From Lasiosphaeris hirsuta (taxonomy: Eukaryota > Ascomycota > Sordariomycetes > Sordariales > Lasiosphaeriaceae), in NCBI GenBank assembly GCA_030549175.1, contig JAUKUA010000001.1, positions 620,001 to 684,000 on the forward strand: a stretch of DNA of 64,000 nucleotides, written 5' to 3'. The translations under genes were made by a program, and so were the position numbers. Below, one piece after another: positions 10,874-21,861 of this stretch. The notes under the pieces were generated by a model. The model did not search any database. It saw only the letters and a list, made by a program, of their open reading frames with translations, and was not told where the DNA came from. How positions within the stretch are numbered: position 1 is the first letter of the stretch; every line of letters starts with the position of its first letter.

Positions 10874-11421
10874 TGCAAAAGAGGCGTTCAACTCCTTCAA
10901 TTGGGATGAAGGGGAATGGCCATCGAGAAAGCGTCTCGTACCGTGGCAATCGTCTTTTGTCACTGCAATTACAAATTACACCTGTTGAGCTGACCCTGTT
11001 CTCATCCGATGCAGCGTTTCGTTTGACTGACATGACCCAATATGCCCAGAAGGTAACCCAAAGCCATCTATCCCTTGAGGTTGAGGTGAAAATGGCCGTG
11101 GGAATGAAGATCATGACCTACCGTAGCCAGGAGTACACCGTTTGTACTTGGCGTCTGAGCTTGGCAAACGAATTCAACTACCCGCAAGGCTGTGAAGAAA
11201 AAAGAAGATTCCAGTTCCACATCAACACTATCAACTGCCAAAATCTCATTCCTAACATACTTCCTCCTACATTATTCCAGATGGTAACAGAAATTCATGC
11301 ACCGTTACGAATAGCGTGCATAACAACATCACAGCCAGCACCAACAGAGTTTTTGATTCTCCTTTTCATCCCCACAACACATCACCTCACGTCCATGACC
11401 ATGATATCACCAACCGTCTAA
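10874..11421. other. Region upstream of the SAT4-like gene, 3' of the opsin gene
   Basis: Short minus-strand frames (for example 10812-11114) may hold the missing first exon of the SAT4-like gene, but no reading gave a typical first helix joined to the conserved DDY exon. The remainder looks like untranslated or intergenic sequence. Confidence 0.35.
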
Positions 11422-12468
11422 TCAGTTCAGGTCCTCGTCGCCGACACGAATCCTCCCCTCTGAAGCCAGTCCGTGTGACCAGTAACCGTCAAGTTCGATG
11501 TTTGACTCGGGCACAGCGCGGTGGCTGACAAGAAGCCAAAGTCCAAACACCGTTTTGGCCAGAATATCGAGAATTGCGTAGGTCATGATTTCACTGTCAA
11601 CCGTCATTTTCCGTGCGCCGTCTGCCACGCCCCAGATACTTCAGGCAAATTTTGGTTAGTATCGCATTGAGAATGAACTGTGGAATGCATCAACGACCGG
11701 AAAACTCACACTGGGTACGCGGTCCAGAGAATTAGGGAGTAGATAGCAAGTGAGCTGAACAACTTGCTCACGCCTGACCCCTTGGCCGAGACCATGCGGG
11801 TTCCGTGGAGGGCGACGTGCCAGATGACAAAGATGTATGAGAGAATGCTGATGGCGTACCAGCCCCACTTCTGGGCAGTGCCGGTGGAACTGAAGGCCGC
11901 AAACAAGGCGCTCAGATTCATGACGAGGTTGGCCAGGATGGCCATCAGGGTATGACCGCCGTCAATGCCAGCGAGGAGGCACAAGTTGAGGAGCAGGAGG
12001 GGGGTGGTCAAGGTCCAATCGATATAGCGGGCCCAGTAGACCTGTCGGCAGACATCGTGGAATGTATCCGGGACGTGCTTGTGATAGTCTCGAACGGTGA
12101 TGCAGCTGTAGGAGACGGAGTGGCCAGAGGCCATGGCGAAGTATGAGAGAGACGCAACAATCGTCATTAAGGTGGTCAGGACATAGTAAATCCTCCTCGA
12201 AATCGGGACGTTCCAAGAGAGCAGAGCGAAGATGGCTGAGGAGGCGACCATGATGGCAAAGGTGACCCAGAGGGTGCGATGTCCTTCACCTCCAGCTGCT
12301 TGGTATTCGGTCGGGGTGGCTGCACGACGGTTAGCATCAACACTAGCGACCCGTAGCCGTTGCAACCAGAACACACTCACGGATCACGGTGGGGATGGGC
12401 CCAGGCACGGAGGTCCCGGTAGGCTTCACTAGGCTCATCATCTCAACCACTTGCTCTGGACGGATCAT
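11422..12468 (-). CDS. Fungal opsin (microbial-type rhodopsin), D-T-N variant
   Basis: Seven-helix retinal protein, 304 residues. Exons on the minus strand: 12468-12381, 12319-11710 and 11638-11422; introns of 61 and 71 nt with GTGAGT donors. Helix C reads ARYIDWTLTTPLLLLN: Asp130 and Thr134 match bacteriorhodopsin Asp85 and Thr89, and Asn141 occupies the Asp96 proton-donor site. Helix G reads AILDILAKTVFG with Lys261 as the retinal Schiff-base lysine and Asp257 as the Asp212 equivalent. It is therefore a true opsin and not an opsin-related protein that has lost the lysine (the YRO2/HSP30 class). Asn at the donor site differs from the Asp or Glu of the well-known proton-pumping fungal rhodopsins. 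This suggests slow reprotonation and possibly a sensory role, which is inference. Location would be plasma or internal membrane. The gene is divergent from the Cys-Pro repeat gene at 13647. Confidence 0.94.
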
Positions 12469-12780
12469 GGTTGTTTTGGGGGCAGGTAGAGCTTTGAAAA
12501 GGACGACTCGGAGTTGCTCGCGGCGGACGGAGGCTACTAGGGAGGAGAGCGGGCAGTGGAGGAAGAGGAGGCATTCCCATTTTATGAGAAATGGCAAAAC
12601 GAGTAGGCGGCGAAAGAAATGGTCACCTGGGTCTTCTGGTGCCGTTGGTGAAGAGCTGAGGTGTAAGACCGACGTCATGCATTTCGGTGTTCTTGGACCC
12701 GATTTGGGGACAAGCGGGCTCAACGGGGCGAATGCGACCTGCGGCTGCGGGGGAGGCAACGAGCCGCATCATGTAGTGCA

Positions 12781-12804
12781 GTGTAGTGTAGTGTAGTGTA
12801 GTGT
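12781..12804 (+). repeat. GTGTA pentanucleotide tandem repeat
   Basis: Four to five perfect GTGTA units, with similar degenerate units just before (from about 12772). It lies about 310 nt upstream of the opsin ATG. Confidence 0.85.
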
Positions 12805-13541
12805 CGGCGAGGGTTTGACGATTCCGATTCGGCAGATGAGAGAAACTAGAGACTAATACGTTGCAAAAGATGTGTCCGACCACAGGTCAAGGCCCGGAAC
12901 TGGGATCGAGGAGGATGTGCTACCCCATGGTTTTGAAGCTCCCGCTCGCTAAATGGCTACACGAGATCAGCACGCGTCAGCCAGAGCTCGCTAAAACAGG
13001 ACGGAGCGTGTTGACCTTGGCTGGGATACACTGGCCAAGCCGAATGCCAAAAACAATTCCAGCGAATTGCTAATTGCTAATTTCCAATCCTCAAGTGGAA
13101 ATTCTATTGCTGCACTCCACGATCAGGCGAGCCAGGCAGAGGAAGCTTTTGAGCTTTTTGAGGCCAATGCGGGGCGCTCCAGGGTGATCGCCCCACATAC
13201 CCCGCCAGGATATTGTCCGCCGCGGGCTTGATTGGCTGCTACTGCTCCCGCCCGTCGACTTGCCTGCCGCGCTACGTCATGTCTAGCGCAGTTGTCATGC
13301 CTTTGTTCGAGCTTCAGCCCAGCGGCGGAGCGCTTTGCTTTCTGCCTGACACCTGCCTCTCGCCCGACAAAGTAAAGCAGAGGAAAGCGACGGCTCTCAC
13401 ATGGAGGGCCAAACGCTTTGTGCCCGCCCTCTGGCGCCTGGCCCAATTGCTTGACAACGCCTGATCGGCAATTAAGGCGACCATCGTATTTAATGCTTTC
13501 TTTCTGCTGCATGGTAGTTTTTTCGCCACTCGTCCTACATT

Positions 13542-13568
13542 CGACATCGACATCGACATCGACATCGA
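13542..13568 (+). repeat. CGACAT hexanucleotide tandem repeat
   Basis: About four and a half perfect CGACAT units, 80-105 nt upstream of the ATG at 13647, likely in the 5' untranslated leader. Confidence 0.85.
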
Positions 13569-13646
13569 TACCCCCACCCACAGCAACATCTAAACCATAA
13601 CAAAAAAAAAAACAAGAAAGACGCAAGACGAGCAAGCAAGGCAAAA

Positions 13647-14099
13647 ATGGCTACCGGAAACTGCCCCGTCGTCGGCACCACCAACTCCACCCTACCTCCC
13701 TCGCACCCCGATGTCGACCTCTCGCGGCCGGGACAGAAGTGCCCCGTCGTAGGCGCCTCGACCGACCACCACCACAACTTGCACCAGCACCCGCGCGTGC
13801 CCATCCCCGAGGGCCACTCCGCCGGTGATGCCTCGGCGTGTCCCGTTCTGACGGGCAAGGTGGTGAACGAGCCCAAGTCCAAGGAGATGGACGACGACGT
13901 CTGCCCCGTTGTCGGGACTGCCACGACCGTCCTGCCGCCAGACCACCCGAGCACCGAGGGCCAAGGCGACGACGCCGTGTGCCCCATTACCAAGGCGAAG
14001 GTCGGACACCACAAGGGGAGGCTCGTCGGGCATCCCGACGTTAGCCACGCCGCTGCGGGTGCTGTATGCCCTGTGGCGGGCGTCGGGGCGAGTGCCTAG
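13647..14099 (+). CDS. Small Cys-Pro-Val repeat protein (possible haem-regulatory motifs)
   Basis: A 150-residue intronless gene with an A-rich leader before the ATG. It has six cysteines (residues 6, 32, 65, 86, 112 and 141) and every one is followed by proline, in CPVVG, CPVL, CPIT or CPVA contexts. Two of the repeats extend to CPVVGT..TxLPPxHP (starting at residues 6 and 86). Histidine is also abundant, for example HHHNLHQH near residue 41. No signal peptide, no helix and no known enzyme domain; the protein looks largely disordered. Cys-Pro dipeptides followed by a hydrophobic residue are the core of haem-regulatory motifs, so haem or metal binding is a reasonable but untested guess. The gene is divergent from the opsin. 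The function is not known to me. Confidence 0.85.
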   Translation: MATGNCPVVGTTNSTLPPSHPDVDLSRPGQKCPVVGASTDHHHNLHQHPRVPIPEGHSAGDASACPVLTGKVVNEPKSKEMDDDVCPVVGTATTVLPPDHPSTEGQGDDAVCPITKAKVGHHKGRLVGHPDVSHAAAGAVCPVAGVGASA

Positions 14100-14462
14100 A
14101 GGTATTGCGGGGTGGGAAATGTCAAGACAAACATTGGATTTTTGGGGGCGCGATAACATGGCACGCGGATGGCAAGATTGACGGTTGCAAGGCACCATTT
14201 GTTAGGGTCAGCCTTGATCACGACCTAATCTAGTACCACATTTGTGCTGTTTCTTCAGGGAATGCATCGGATTTTCATCAGTTCGGCCTGCTTATCACTG
14301 TCTAGATTGACGAAAGAAGAGATACATCAAGCTCCACTACACCTTGCTCCCATCTGGTGGCTGTTACAGTAGCACACCGGTGGCGGCCATCATTATGGTC
14401 GGGGCGTGATATTGACAAGCCCCTTGCTCATGTGATCCTACACACTACGCTTCGGTTTTACT
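14100..14462. other. Intergenic between convergent genes
   Basis: Convergent 3' ends of the CPV-repeat gene (+) and the ankyrin gene (-). Nothing recognised. Confidence 0.5.
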
Positions 14463-15081
14463 CTAGGCCTTACCCTTCCCAGGCGCCTCATCAAACTTGG
14501 CTTGCCACTTTTCCTGCTGGTGGAACATGGCAATGCATTGGTAGGCCGAAGGGGCCCCATGGTCTGGGTCCGCGCCACCGCTCAGGAGCGTCTGGCGGGA
14601 TGGCAATCATTAGCAGTGACTACCTTCAACACACTCCCACAGCATCAAGACCAACCTCGATCACTGAATCCTCTTTTTTGAAGACTGCCCCTGCCAGCGG
14701 GCTCTGTCCCTTATCATTAAGTCGATTTGGATCGGCTCCATGCTCCATCAGCAGTTTCACGAGATCGGCATGGCCGTGGTAGGCGGCAAGCATGAGCTTT
14801 GAGTTTACAGGATGCTTAATTAGCTAGGATTCCCGATGCGGCCTCGATACTGCACAGAAGGTCGTCACCGAGCACGCAGAGGGGAGCACTCTTAGGACTT
14901 GAGCGAGGCGTACCAGGGTGTCTCCCTTCTCGTTGGTCAGGTTGGCCGGCAGGCCAGCCGGAAGAGCCTGCTTGAACACCTCGGCATCGCCCTGGCGAGC
15001 GGCAGCGTACATGCGAGCGGCAAACTCGATAGCTTCTGGAGAAACGGCCGACTCGGCTACGGTTGTTTGGGGGGCCGCCAT
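14463..15081 (-). CDS. Small ankyrin-repeat protein
   Basis: A 145-residue protein from three exons on the minus strand: 15081-14914, 14796-14656 and 14591-14463. Each exon is a whole number of codons, and the introns are 117 and 64 nt. After a helical N-terminus (EAIEFAARMYAAARQGD) the ankyrin pattern follows: GDTLLMLAAYHGHADLVKLLMEHGADPN across the first splice junction, then KGQSPLAGAVFKKEDSVIE, then TLLSGGADPD across the second. That gives about two and a half repeats, a typical free-standing small cytosolic ankyrin protein acting as a protein-binding module. No further domain. Splice assignment is strong because both junctions fall inside repeat consensus. The partner is unknown. Confidence 0.88.
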
Positions 15082-15965
15082 GATCAGCGGAGGAAAGCGT
15101 AAATGTCAGGGGACTAACAGCTGAAGATTGGGTGTTCGCTCTGGAGGTTCAAGAAAGCTGGAGGTCGTCTGGTGGTTGTTTTAGGAGATGAAACGCCTGA
15201 CTCCCGATACTGGCTTGGGGTAAAATGGATCTGACAAAGCGCCGGTGCCAGCGAATCACGTGCTGTCGGCCGTCCCGTCGGTGCACCACAGAAGCCGTCG
15301 CATCTGGGCGGCTGGCGGCTGTTGGTTTGGTGTTGGGGAAGGGTTTGGGGGAAGGGTTTGGGGGAAGGGTTGGGAGGGGGGGTTTGGCGACCCGACAGCC
15401 AGCGGGAGTGCCTTACATCGCGGCCAGGAACCCAACGGGAGATTTCTGGGGTCAACGAAAGACCCGTCAACCGGCCCGGGGGTGCTTGTGTGCCAGACTC
15501 ATGTCCAAGAGACGCTCACGCTGAAGTTGTGCATCTCACATGCGGATCGCGTCCATGTTGTGTGGCTTTCAACTCCCAATTGCGCGAGCTCGCCATAGGC
15601 TGGTGACCTCCAATTGAGACATGGCTGATCCTTCGTTGGCCAGGCCTGCACACCACTTCGGCGGCCCGACAAGTCAGCTGAAACATCACAAGGCTCGCGA
15701 GAACCCACCAGGCTGCGGGTAGCCAACACCCATCCCACCCAATTGCTTGTCTGACGCTCCCGAGGTGGTGGGGCCGCCAGATACGAAGGAGGACACCACA
15801 ATCCCAGAATCCCAGGGTCGGTCTATGTAAACAGCTGCATTCCCGCCGCGCGTCTCACTGGCAGTGCCCGACTTGTGATAATCGTATACGCGTTTTAATG
15901 ACCAGCAAAATAGCACCCTTACTATTTTAGTTGTCACCGCCGTTACTTCACTTTGAAAATCCGGT
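15082..15965. other. Intergenic, divergent promoters, with G-rich tandem
   Basis: Upstream of the ankyrin gene (-) and a hypothetical gene (+). It includes a strongly G-rich direct repeat, described separately. No supported coding region. Confidence 0.5.
15334..15384 (+). repeat. G-rich 13-mer tandem repeat with G-quadruplex potential
   Basis: A unit close to GGGGGAAGGGTTT is repeated about three times and runs into a seven-G tract. There are more than four runs of three or more G within 50 nt, enough to satisfy the simple G-quadruplex rule. It sits about 250-300 nt upstream of the ankyrin gene start. Confidence 0.8.
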
Positions 15966-16652
15966 ATGCGTCCGTGGACAGTACTGTATCAAATATTATC
16001 CCCAACGCCATCATCGGCCCACAAAGCCGACATGTCACCTCCCAACCTTCGAATCGTATATACCCCAGACTCCATCCCGCTGCTACAACAGTGGCCCATA
16101 GACCCAAGCTCGGATTTTTTTGACGCGGGCCCGGGTGGTATCCAACCTTCGGCCTCAGAAGCTCGCTACCGTGTCGAGACAAATGAAGGACCGTATCGCC
16201 AAAGTTACAAAGAAGCCGCCGAAGACGGATCTATTACAGATTACCTCGATCTTTTTCCATCGCCAGCCCGCCATCGGCGACTTAATTTTCTTCCGACTCC
16301 ACCAGCAACGCCGGGAGAGTCAAGCACAACATGCAACGGTCAATCTCCTCAGCGCCAAGAATTTACACCTCCGCAAAGTTCAAGATCGGGCTCCCCAGAA
16401 TACGATGCAGAAACGACGGACGAGGAAGAGGAACCACGGCCGATAATTATCAATGCCTGCAGGAGGACGCCATATTACCCGCCAAACAGCTCGCGGAGCT
16501 ATGACAAGACGCGAGTCTACATGCCCCGGGGGCCACATTACAAAGCCAACTGGACGCCGATATCGAGTTTGTCGAGGTCTACACAGTTGGAGCTGGAAGA
16601 AAGGATGATAAGGTCAATGATTAGGGCGTTGAAGCGGCTCAATGAATCCTAG
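15966..16652 (+). CDS. Hypothetical Ser/Pro-rich protein
   Basis: Uninterrupted 228-codon frame with an ATG at 15966; a second in-frame ATG at 16032 (MSPPNLR) is a plausible alternative start. It is rich in Ser and Pro, with a PTPPATPGES stretch, an acidic TTDEEEEPRP patch and a basic C-terminal helix (ERMIRSMIRALKRL). No domain recognised; probably disordered and possibly nuclear or regulatory. The absence of introns and unremarkable codon choice leave moderate doubt that it is a real gene. Confidence 0.5.
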   Translation: MRPWTVLYQILSPTPSSAHKADMSPPNLRIVYTPDSIPLLQQWPIDPSSDFFDAGPGGIQPSASEARYRVETNEGPYRQSYKEAAEDGSITDYLDLFPSPARHRRLNFLPTPPATPGESSTTCNGQSPQRQEFTPPQSSRSGSPEYDAETTDEEEEPRPIIINACRRTPYYPPNSSRSYDKTRVYMPRGPHYKANWTPISSLSRSTQLELEERMIRSMIRALKRLNES

Positions 16653-18872
16653 GGAGCGCTTGTGGGTCACCATGGGTTCAGCTACCGTCTGGCATGGGAC
16701 TCACACGATAGGTTCAACATTTCTCTCCGAGGTTCAGGCATTGTCAAAACAAGACCAAGCTGGTAAAGCCGGCACTTACACTATGCACACAGAATAAGAT
16801 CTACATGTTGCAGAAGATAATTATTTGGGAATAGCAGCGTGTTAGGTAGCGAACAATACAAAATAATCTATGCAAATTATAAACCTGCAGGTAAAGCTAG
16901 CCTTTGGGCCGAAAACGGGTTTGTTATGCTAAGGGTGACTTGTTTCACCAAATCGAAAGCCTGAGCAATAAGAACATAATAGCAGCCTGGGGCTAGGTTG
17001 TCTTGCCCCTGCTCTCGCTCTCGCTCCTTTCTTTCTTTTTCCGTTTTCCTTTATCAAAGCTACTCTCCAGACTTTTCTCCACGAGAGACCTCCATAGAAA
17101 GAGAGGTCCTCCGATATTAGACAGTTTAATACACTCATGCGATTCAAAGATGGCCATTTAAGGTGGGAAAACCTAGGCATTGACATCATGGACGGATGTA
17201 AAACATCACCATGGCACTGCAGGGCATGCCCGTCGACAGCATCACCGTGTCAACGGAGAAGCAGTTGCTGGGCCTCGCTGTGAATGCCATGACACTGCCT
17301 TTTGCTTCCTTGAGCACGGCGCTTGCAGAAAAGGAGCCGCATAATCAAAGTCACCGAGTACGGTAGACCAACTGGTGGAGGGTGGAAAAATTCAATAGCA
17401 GTCCGTGATTGAAGCTCCGAGACTGTGGCGTGATCGGACAGCCACGAAATCAGCCGGTGAAACCAGGCGGGGAGATCATTCGGGAATGAACTTCGCAGGC
17501 ATATACTGACCTTTGTGGTGGGTTTGGAGAGGTGGCTTGGAGAGGTGACTTGGATAGGTGGTTTTGAGTTGTAAGGATTGGGAGTATGTGCGATAAGGTT
17601 ATTGGCACGGTGGGCTATATTTCTAGGCATCATCACGACCCAGACTCAGTCTTAGGACTTGAGCCCGCAAATCAAATGTGTAAATCAGGCAGTCCACCCC
17701 CGAAATAAATACCCCACGGTGCGAATAACTTTTCGCACATACTCCCAATCCTCACAATTCACAACCACCTCCCCAAACATCGGACCACACACTGAACCGC
17801 AAAACAGACCCGCGACCCTGGCGCGGCGGTATGATGCAAATCGAACCCACAAATCAGACCGCAAAACGGACCCGCCACCTGGGCACAGCAGCGGGTCTCG
17901 CAGCAGCAACTCCACGACGACGAGGGGCAAGAAGGAACATACCTTCTCACAAGCCAGTTTACTCAACAACTCCTCCTTTTTCCTCTCCGTACTATCTCCT
18001 CTCACGCCTCCTTTCTCACCGCCGCTTCCTCGTCTGAAGACACGGTCAAGGCTTGGCACCTAGTGACACTGTCACAAAGCCGCATGGGTGAGGCAAAGCG
18101 AGCACCTCCCTGAGCCGAGGTGAACCGTGATTTTAAATCGAGCGTATGTAAGTTGTGTAGCCTTGGCAACCTCGTATTCGTGCTCAGCAAGAAAGCCTGA
18201 GGAAAAAGAGACCAGATTAAAATTCTCGGGGATTTGACTTAACATGGGCCGCAGCGGCGCTCCTTCTCTCCAAGTCCAGTGCGTGTCCGATAAGTCTTGA
18301 GGGTCTTTGCCGAGCATCCACCTTGGTATCGCCTTCCAGACCTAGAAATACTCAATGTAACGCGATAGCCCCGCAATTCCATCATTTGGAAGAAGCTGTA
18401 GATGACTATTCTTCGTCAAGTGGTAACCTGGTGTTGCGTAATAATGGGAAGGACCTGTTGCAGTGTGTCAGGATCAACAATCGGCCACGGAAGCAAAGGG
18501 TAGGAAAACTGGTTGATCGCGAAGGCGCGATTCATCTCCGCGTTGCGAGTTTGGAAGGTACGCTGCGTTGCGGCATTGCCAGGGTTAACCAGGAATCAGC
18601 TTTCCGGTCACAGCCAGGGATGATCTGCAACAACGCAAGACAAGTATTCCCATGCCCATGGATAGTGTTTGATTTGATTACTTGCACGCTAAATAGGGGT
18701 TTATTGTCTGTATTGTGTTGTGTCTGGAGAGTTGCTCACTGAGGCCATCTTACGGCTTATATCTCTGGTCTGGCAAGGATTTAGGGTTCTCGGTTTTATC
18801 CCCCCCCCCCTTACATATAAAGCCGGATCTCCCGCCCAGAATTTCTTCTACAAGCACCATACAAACCTTACC
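16653..18872. other. Gene-poor region
   Basis: About 2.2 kb with no recognisable gene. A motif CGCAAAACRGACCCGC occurs twice in direct orientation (about 17798-17813 and 17859-17875) and looks like a degenerate repeat. Open frames at 17250-17636 (-) and 17659-18063 (+) have no domain. The last 60 nt form the promoter of the next gene. Confidence 0.4.
18814..18822 (+). promoter_or_regulatory. TATA box of the hypothetical gene at 18873
   Basis: CATATAAAG directly after a ten-C tract, about 50-60 nt before the ATG. Position and sequence fit a TATA box and help to choose the start at 18873 over the upstream in-frame non-ATG start. Confidence 0.5.
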
Positions 18873-19367
18873 ATGGCTGACCACGGTACCAACCAATCAC
18901 TAGATCATCATGAGGATCCCATGGAGGGCTGGGTACCGCCTCCGCGGTTCTATACTGCTCCTAGTCAGCCCAGCCCGACCGAGAAATTGTCCGTCGCCGA
19001 GCGAGAGCGGCAGCTCGCGCACCTCGACGCGAAATTCGACCGAGACTTGTTGGCCGTCAAGCAAGAGGCCAAAGCTGACAAGGCCGCTTCTATTGCTCGC
19101 AAAGAATTGAGGGAACACTTAAAGCAATTCGATACCCGCATTCGCTTCCGGACTCGGAACACAAGACCCTTATTCCGCTGGCTGCATAGTTTCTGGGAAG
19201 TATTCAAGGAGATACCCGTTGGGGAAAAAGAGAGGAAGAGGCTTGAATATGCAATCTGTCGCTATGACAAGCAAATTGACGCCTGGATCAGAGAGCAGGA
19301 GGAAGAACTTGCTAAGGAATGGAACGAGACGAGGAAACAGATTATGGCGATGTCGGTGGTGCCTTAG
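18873..19367 (+). CDS. Hypothetical charged, coiled-coil protein
   Basis: A 164-residue single-exon frame beginning MADHGTNQ in good context (ACC before ATG, G after). Its N-terminal third is Pro-rich (GWVPPPRFYTAPSQPSP). From about residue 40 it is a highly charged helix (AERERQLAHLDAKFDRDL ... KELREHLKQFDTRIRFR), with a second helix near the C-terminus (REQEEELAKEWNETRKQ). No family recognised. It borders the AT-rich island and could be lineage-specific. The TATA box just upstream supports expression. Confidence 0.6.
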   Translation: MADHGTNQSLDHHEDPMEGWVPPPRFYTAPSQPSPTEKLSVAERERQLAHLDAKFDRDLLAVKQEAKADKAASIARKELREHLKQFDTRIRFRTRNTRPLFRWLHSFWEVFKEIPVGEKERKRLEYAICRYDKQIDAWIREQEEELAKEWNETRKQIMAMSVVP

Positions 19368-21861
19368 AAAGAGATGGGGCTATAGTTTGGGAGAAGTGAT
19401 TTTTTATCTGATGGTAGAGATAGGCTTCATCCCAGATAGCGTGGAGATCTGCGGAATCATTCAGGCCTTGGAGTTGCTATAATAGGGTTATCTGGCGACC
19501 CTGACTCAAATCACGTAAATACTGGCAATTGTGCTATATTCCGTGAAGAAGGGTAAATAGGTTGACGAAGAGGAGGAGGTTAGGAATGGATCGTGGCCAG
19601 GCGTAAAATGTATTCAAAGGTGGGCGCTAGGGCATGAGGAGCCATTCACTGTCCATCCATCCTCTTATCTGTCTACTTATCTACTTGATTAATCCGTCGA
19701 TACTGTACCCGTATCATGCTACATTCGGAGTTACCTAGACACGTAGCTACAATAAAGATTTTCCTCGCCGGGATCTCAACGCCGTTGCCGTTGTGCCGTC
19801 ACAGCATGCTAAATTGTTTCAACTCTAGCTGAGTAACGTGCGTGATAAGCGAGTCGGCAGAATAAGGTGAGAATAGCGTATTCAAGGCCATCAATGGCTT
19901 ATATTAAATAAGAAAATCAAAGTGCTACATAAATCACCTCCTCGATGTTTTCCACTGCAGCCTCTTCGTGGCTAATAAATTCACCCCTGTTTCCATCTGA
20001 GCTGAGTCGAGCCTCCATGTAGTCCTATCCAGCGACAGCAACAGCCTCAGTAGTTTCCCAGCCTGTATAATCGTATTGGGCGAAGACAAACCCCTTGATC
20101 TTCAGACGTCTACGCTCATCTACATGTGGGCGTACTACAATACCCGTGTGAATAAAGCATTACGGACGAGATCAGCCTCCTCTTCCAATCGCTTCCGAAA
20201 GCCTGTGAACGCCTATATAATTGGCGTTCCATCCATTGTAATTAGCTCCTTTGCTAAGTAAGTTAATCAAGCAACAGTTCTCTTCTCTTCTCTAGTACAG
20301 AGTCTACTAGAATCCTTCAATTCTATAGTGGCCATAAGCTAGTATAGTACCTTGTGTTACTTCTCAGCACCTTGCCAAGCTCTGCTGTTATATCCAGTTA
20401 CCACAGCTCCCTCCACCACATCACACCAATGCCATAGAGCCAGCTATAGTGGCTACGCCGCAAGAACACTTATATAAGTACTATACCATAGGATTATTAG
20501 GGTACACTAGCAACAGTAAGCTTTTGTAGTAGTAATATTAATAACCGGTAGTAGTAACTCCCTTTTTTAACTATTATAATAAATCTCGAGTATATCCTTA
20601 GTAGGTCGGACGGTAAGAATCTGGAATATTGTGCTGGGGAAAGTGGATTGAAGAGTAACGTGGAAGGGCGGTTTGTCACACTGCTGGGCTCACCTAAGAT
20701 CAACAGGGTGAATCACCTCCTTGACCTGGGCCCACAGCGATGGCCACAACGGTGGCCACATCGTGGCTCAACCGGTGGGACACACAACACATGATCAGGA
20801 CTAGCGGACCCACACTGACAGGTTCATGAGACCTGAAGGAGTACAGCCAAGCCCACACACAGGTCGAGGAATCCTCAGGCCAGGCCTTGGCCCAAACCGG
20901 GATCTCAGACACCACTCATAGAACAAGCCGGCCCACCTAGTGGACCTGGCCCGCACGTGGTAACGTCACCAGACTCCAGATTTGTCATGGACGGCCACAC
21001 AACCTCAGCATCGTGGTCGAAGGCTGAATTAGCCAGCCAAAAGACCCACATGGTGTTTCAGCAGACTTTCAATGACAGGCCTCCTAGCTATCACAGCGGT
21101 TCCAGTGGAGGACATGAACCCCGACGTTCTCCGGAGTCTAGCTTCAGTGGTGACAGGTGGCCGCAGCCGGATCCAACAGGGCCCCCATGAGTCGTGAAGG
21201 GAAACGTTGTCATTCGACGTAAGTACCAAGGACGTGAAGTAACCTTCGTGGTCGTGAATACCACACCATCGAAGTAAGTACTAATACCGGCCGTGGACCA
21301 TTGGGAGGAAGGTCAGCAGCACTTGACTTGAACCCTGATTTGTAGGGCGCGAGAGACGGGCGGCTAAGGAATGATCTTCATGTATCTTGGTATTCTTGTA
21401 TATTGTACATAGCCTCCATAAAAGAGACGAGGGCCCTGCGACGGATCCTCGAGAGGAAGAAGCTCCCCGAGTCCTTTTGGAAACAGCCTAGAAAGATTAT
21501 CAGCTGAACTTTAGTGAAGCTGAGGGGTAATCAACCTTGTGAACCCTTCTGCTCTCTCCTGACTTGCATCTGCGAAGCACTGTCTGTTACCCTCTGTGAC
21601 GTCGTTCCATCTCCCTGCATCAATCCACCTCCCTTGCCATTTACCACTTTGGGTTGCGAAGATCATCTCCCTCACCTCCGCGTGAAAGCTCTGCATCAGA
21701 CCAACACCACTGCCGGGGCAATCCGCAGTACGGTTGAAGTGTGAGATCATAGCTCTGCCGTTCGGCCCATCGAAGGTGACGCACCTTGTGATTGCCACAC
21801 CCAGCCTCATCACGGCTGGCCTGTGTCACACGGTTATTCGCGTAAAAATGGTATAGAAGGT

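Larger units (their letters stand above)
12469..13646. promoter_or_regulatory. Shared upstream region of the opsin and CPV-repeat genes
   Basis: About 1.2 kb between divergent starts. It holds a GTGTA pentamer tandem at about 12781-12804 and a CGACAT hexamer tandem at 13542-13568 close to the plus-strand ATG, probably in its 5' leader. I could not identify a specific light- or stress-response element with confidence. Confidence 0.4.

Noticed and set aside
9638..12468. Treating the two adjacent 'rhodopsin' genes as a tandem duplication
   Set aside because: One is a SAT4/Pth11-type protein and the other a retinal-binding microbial opsin; they share only a name and have different motifs.
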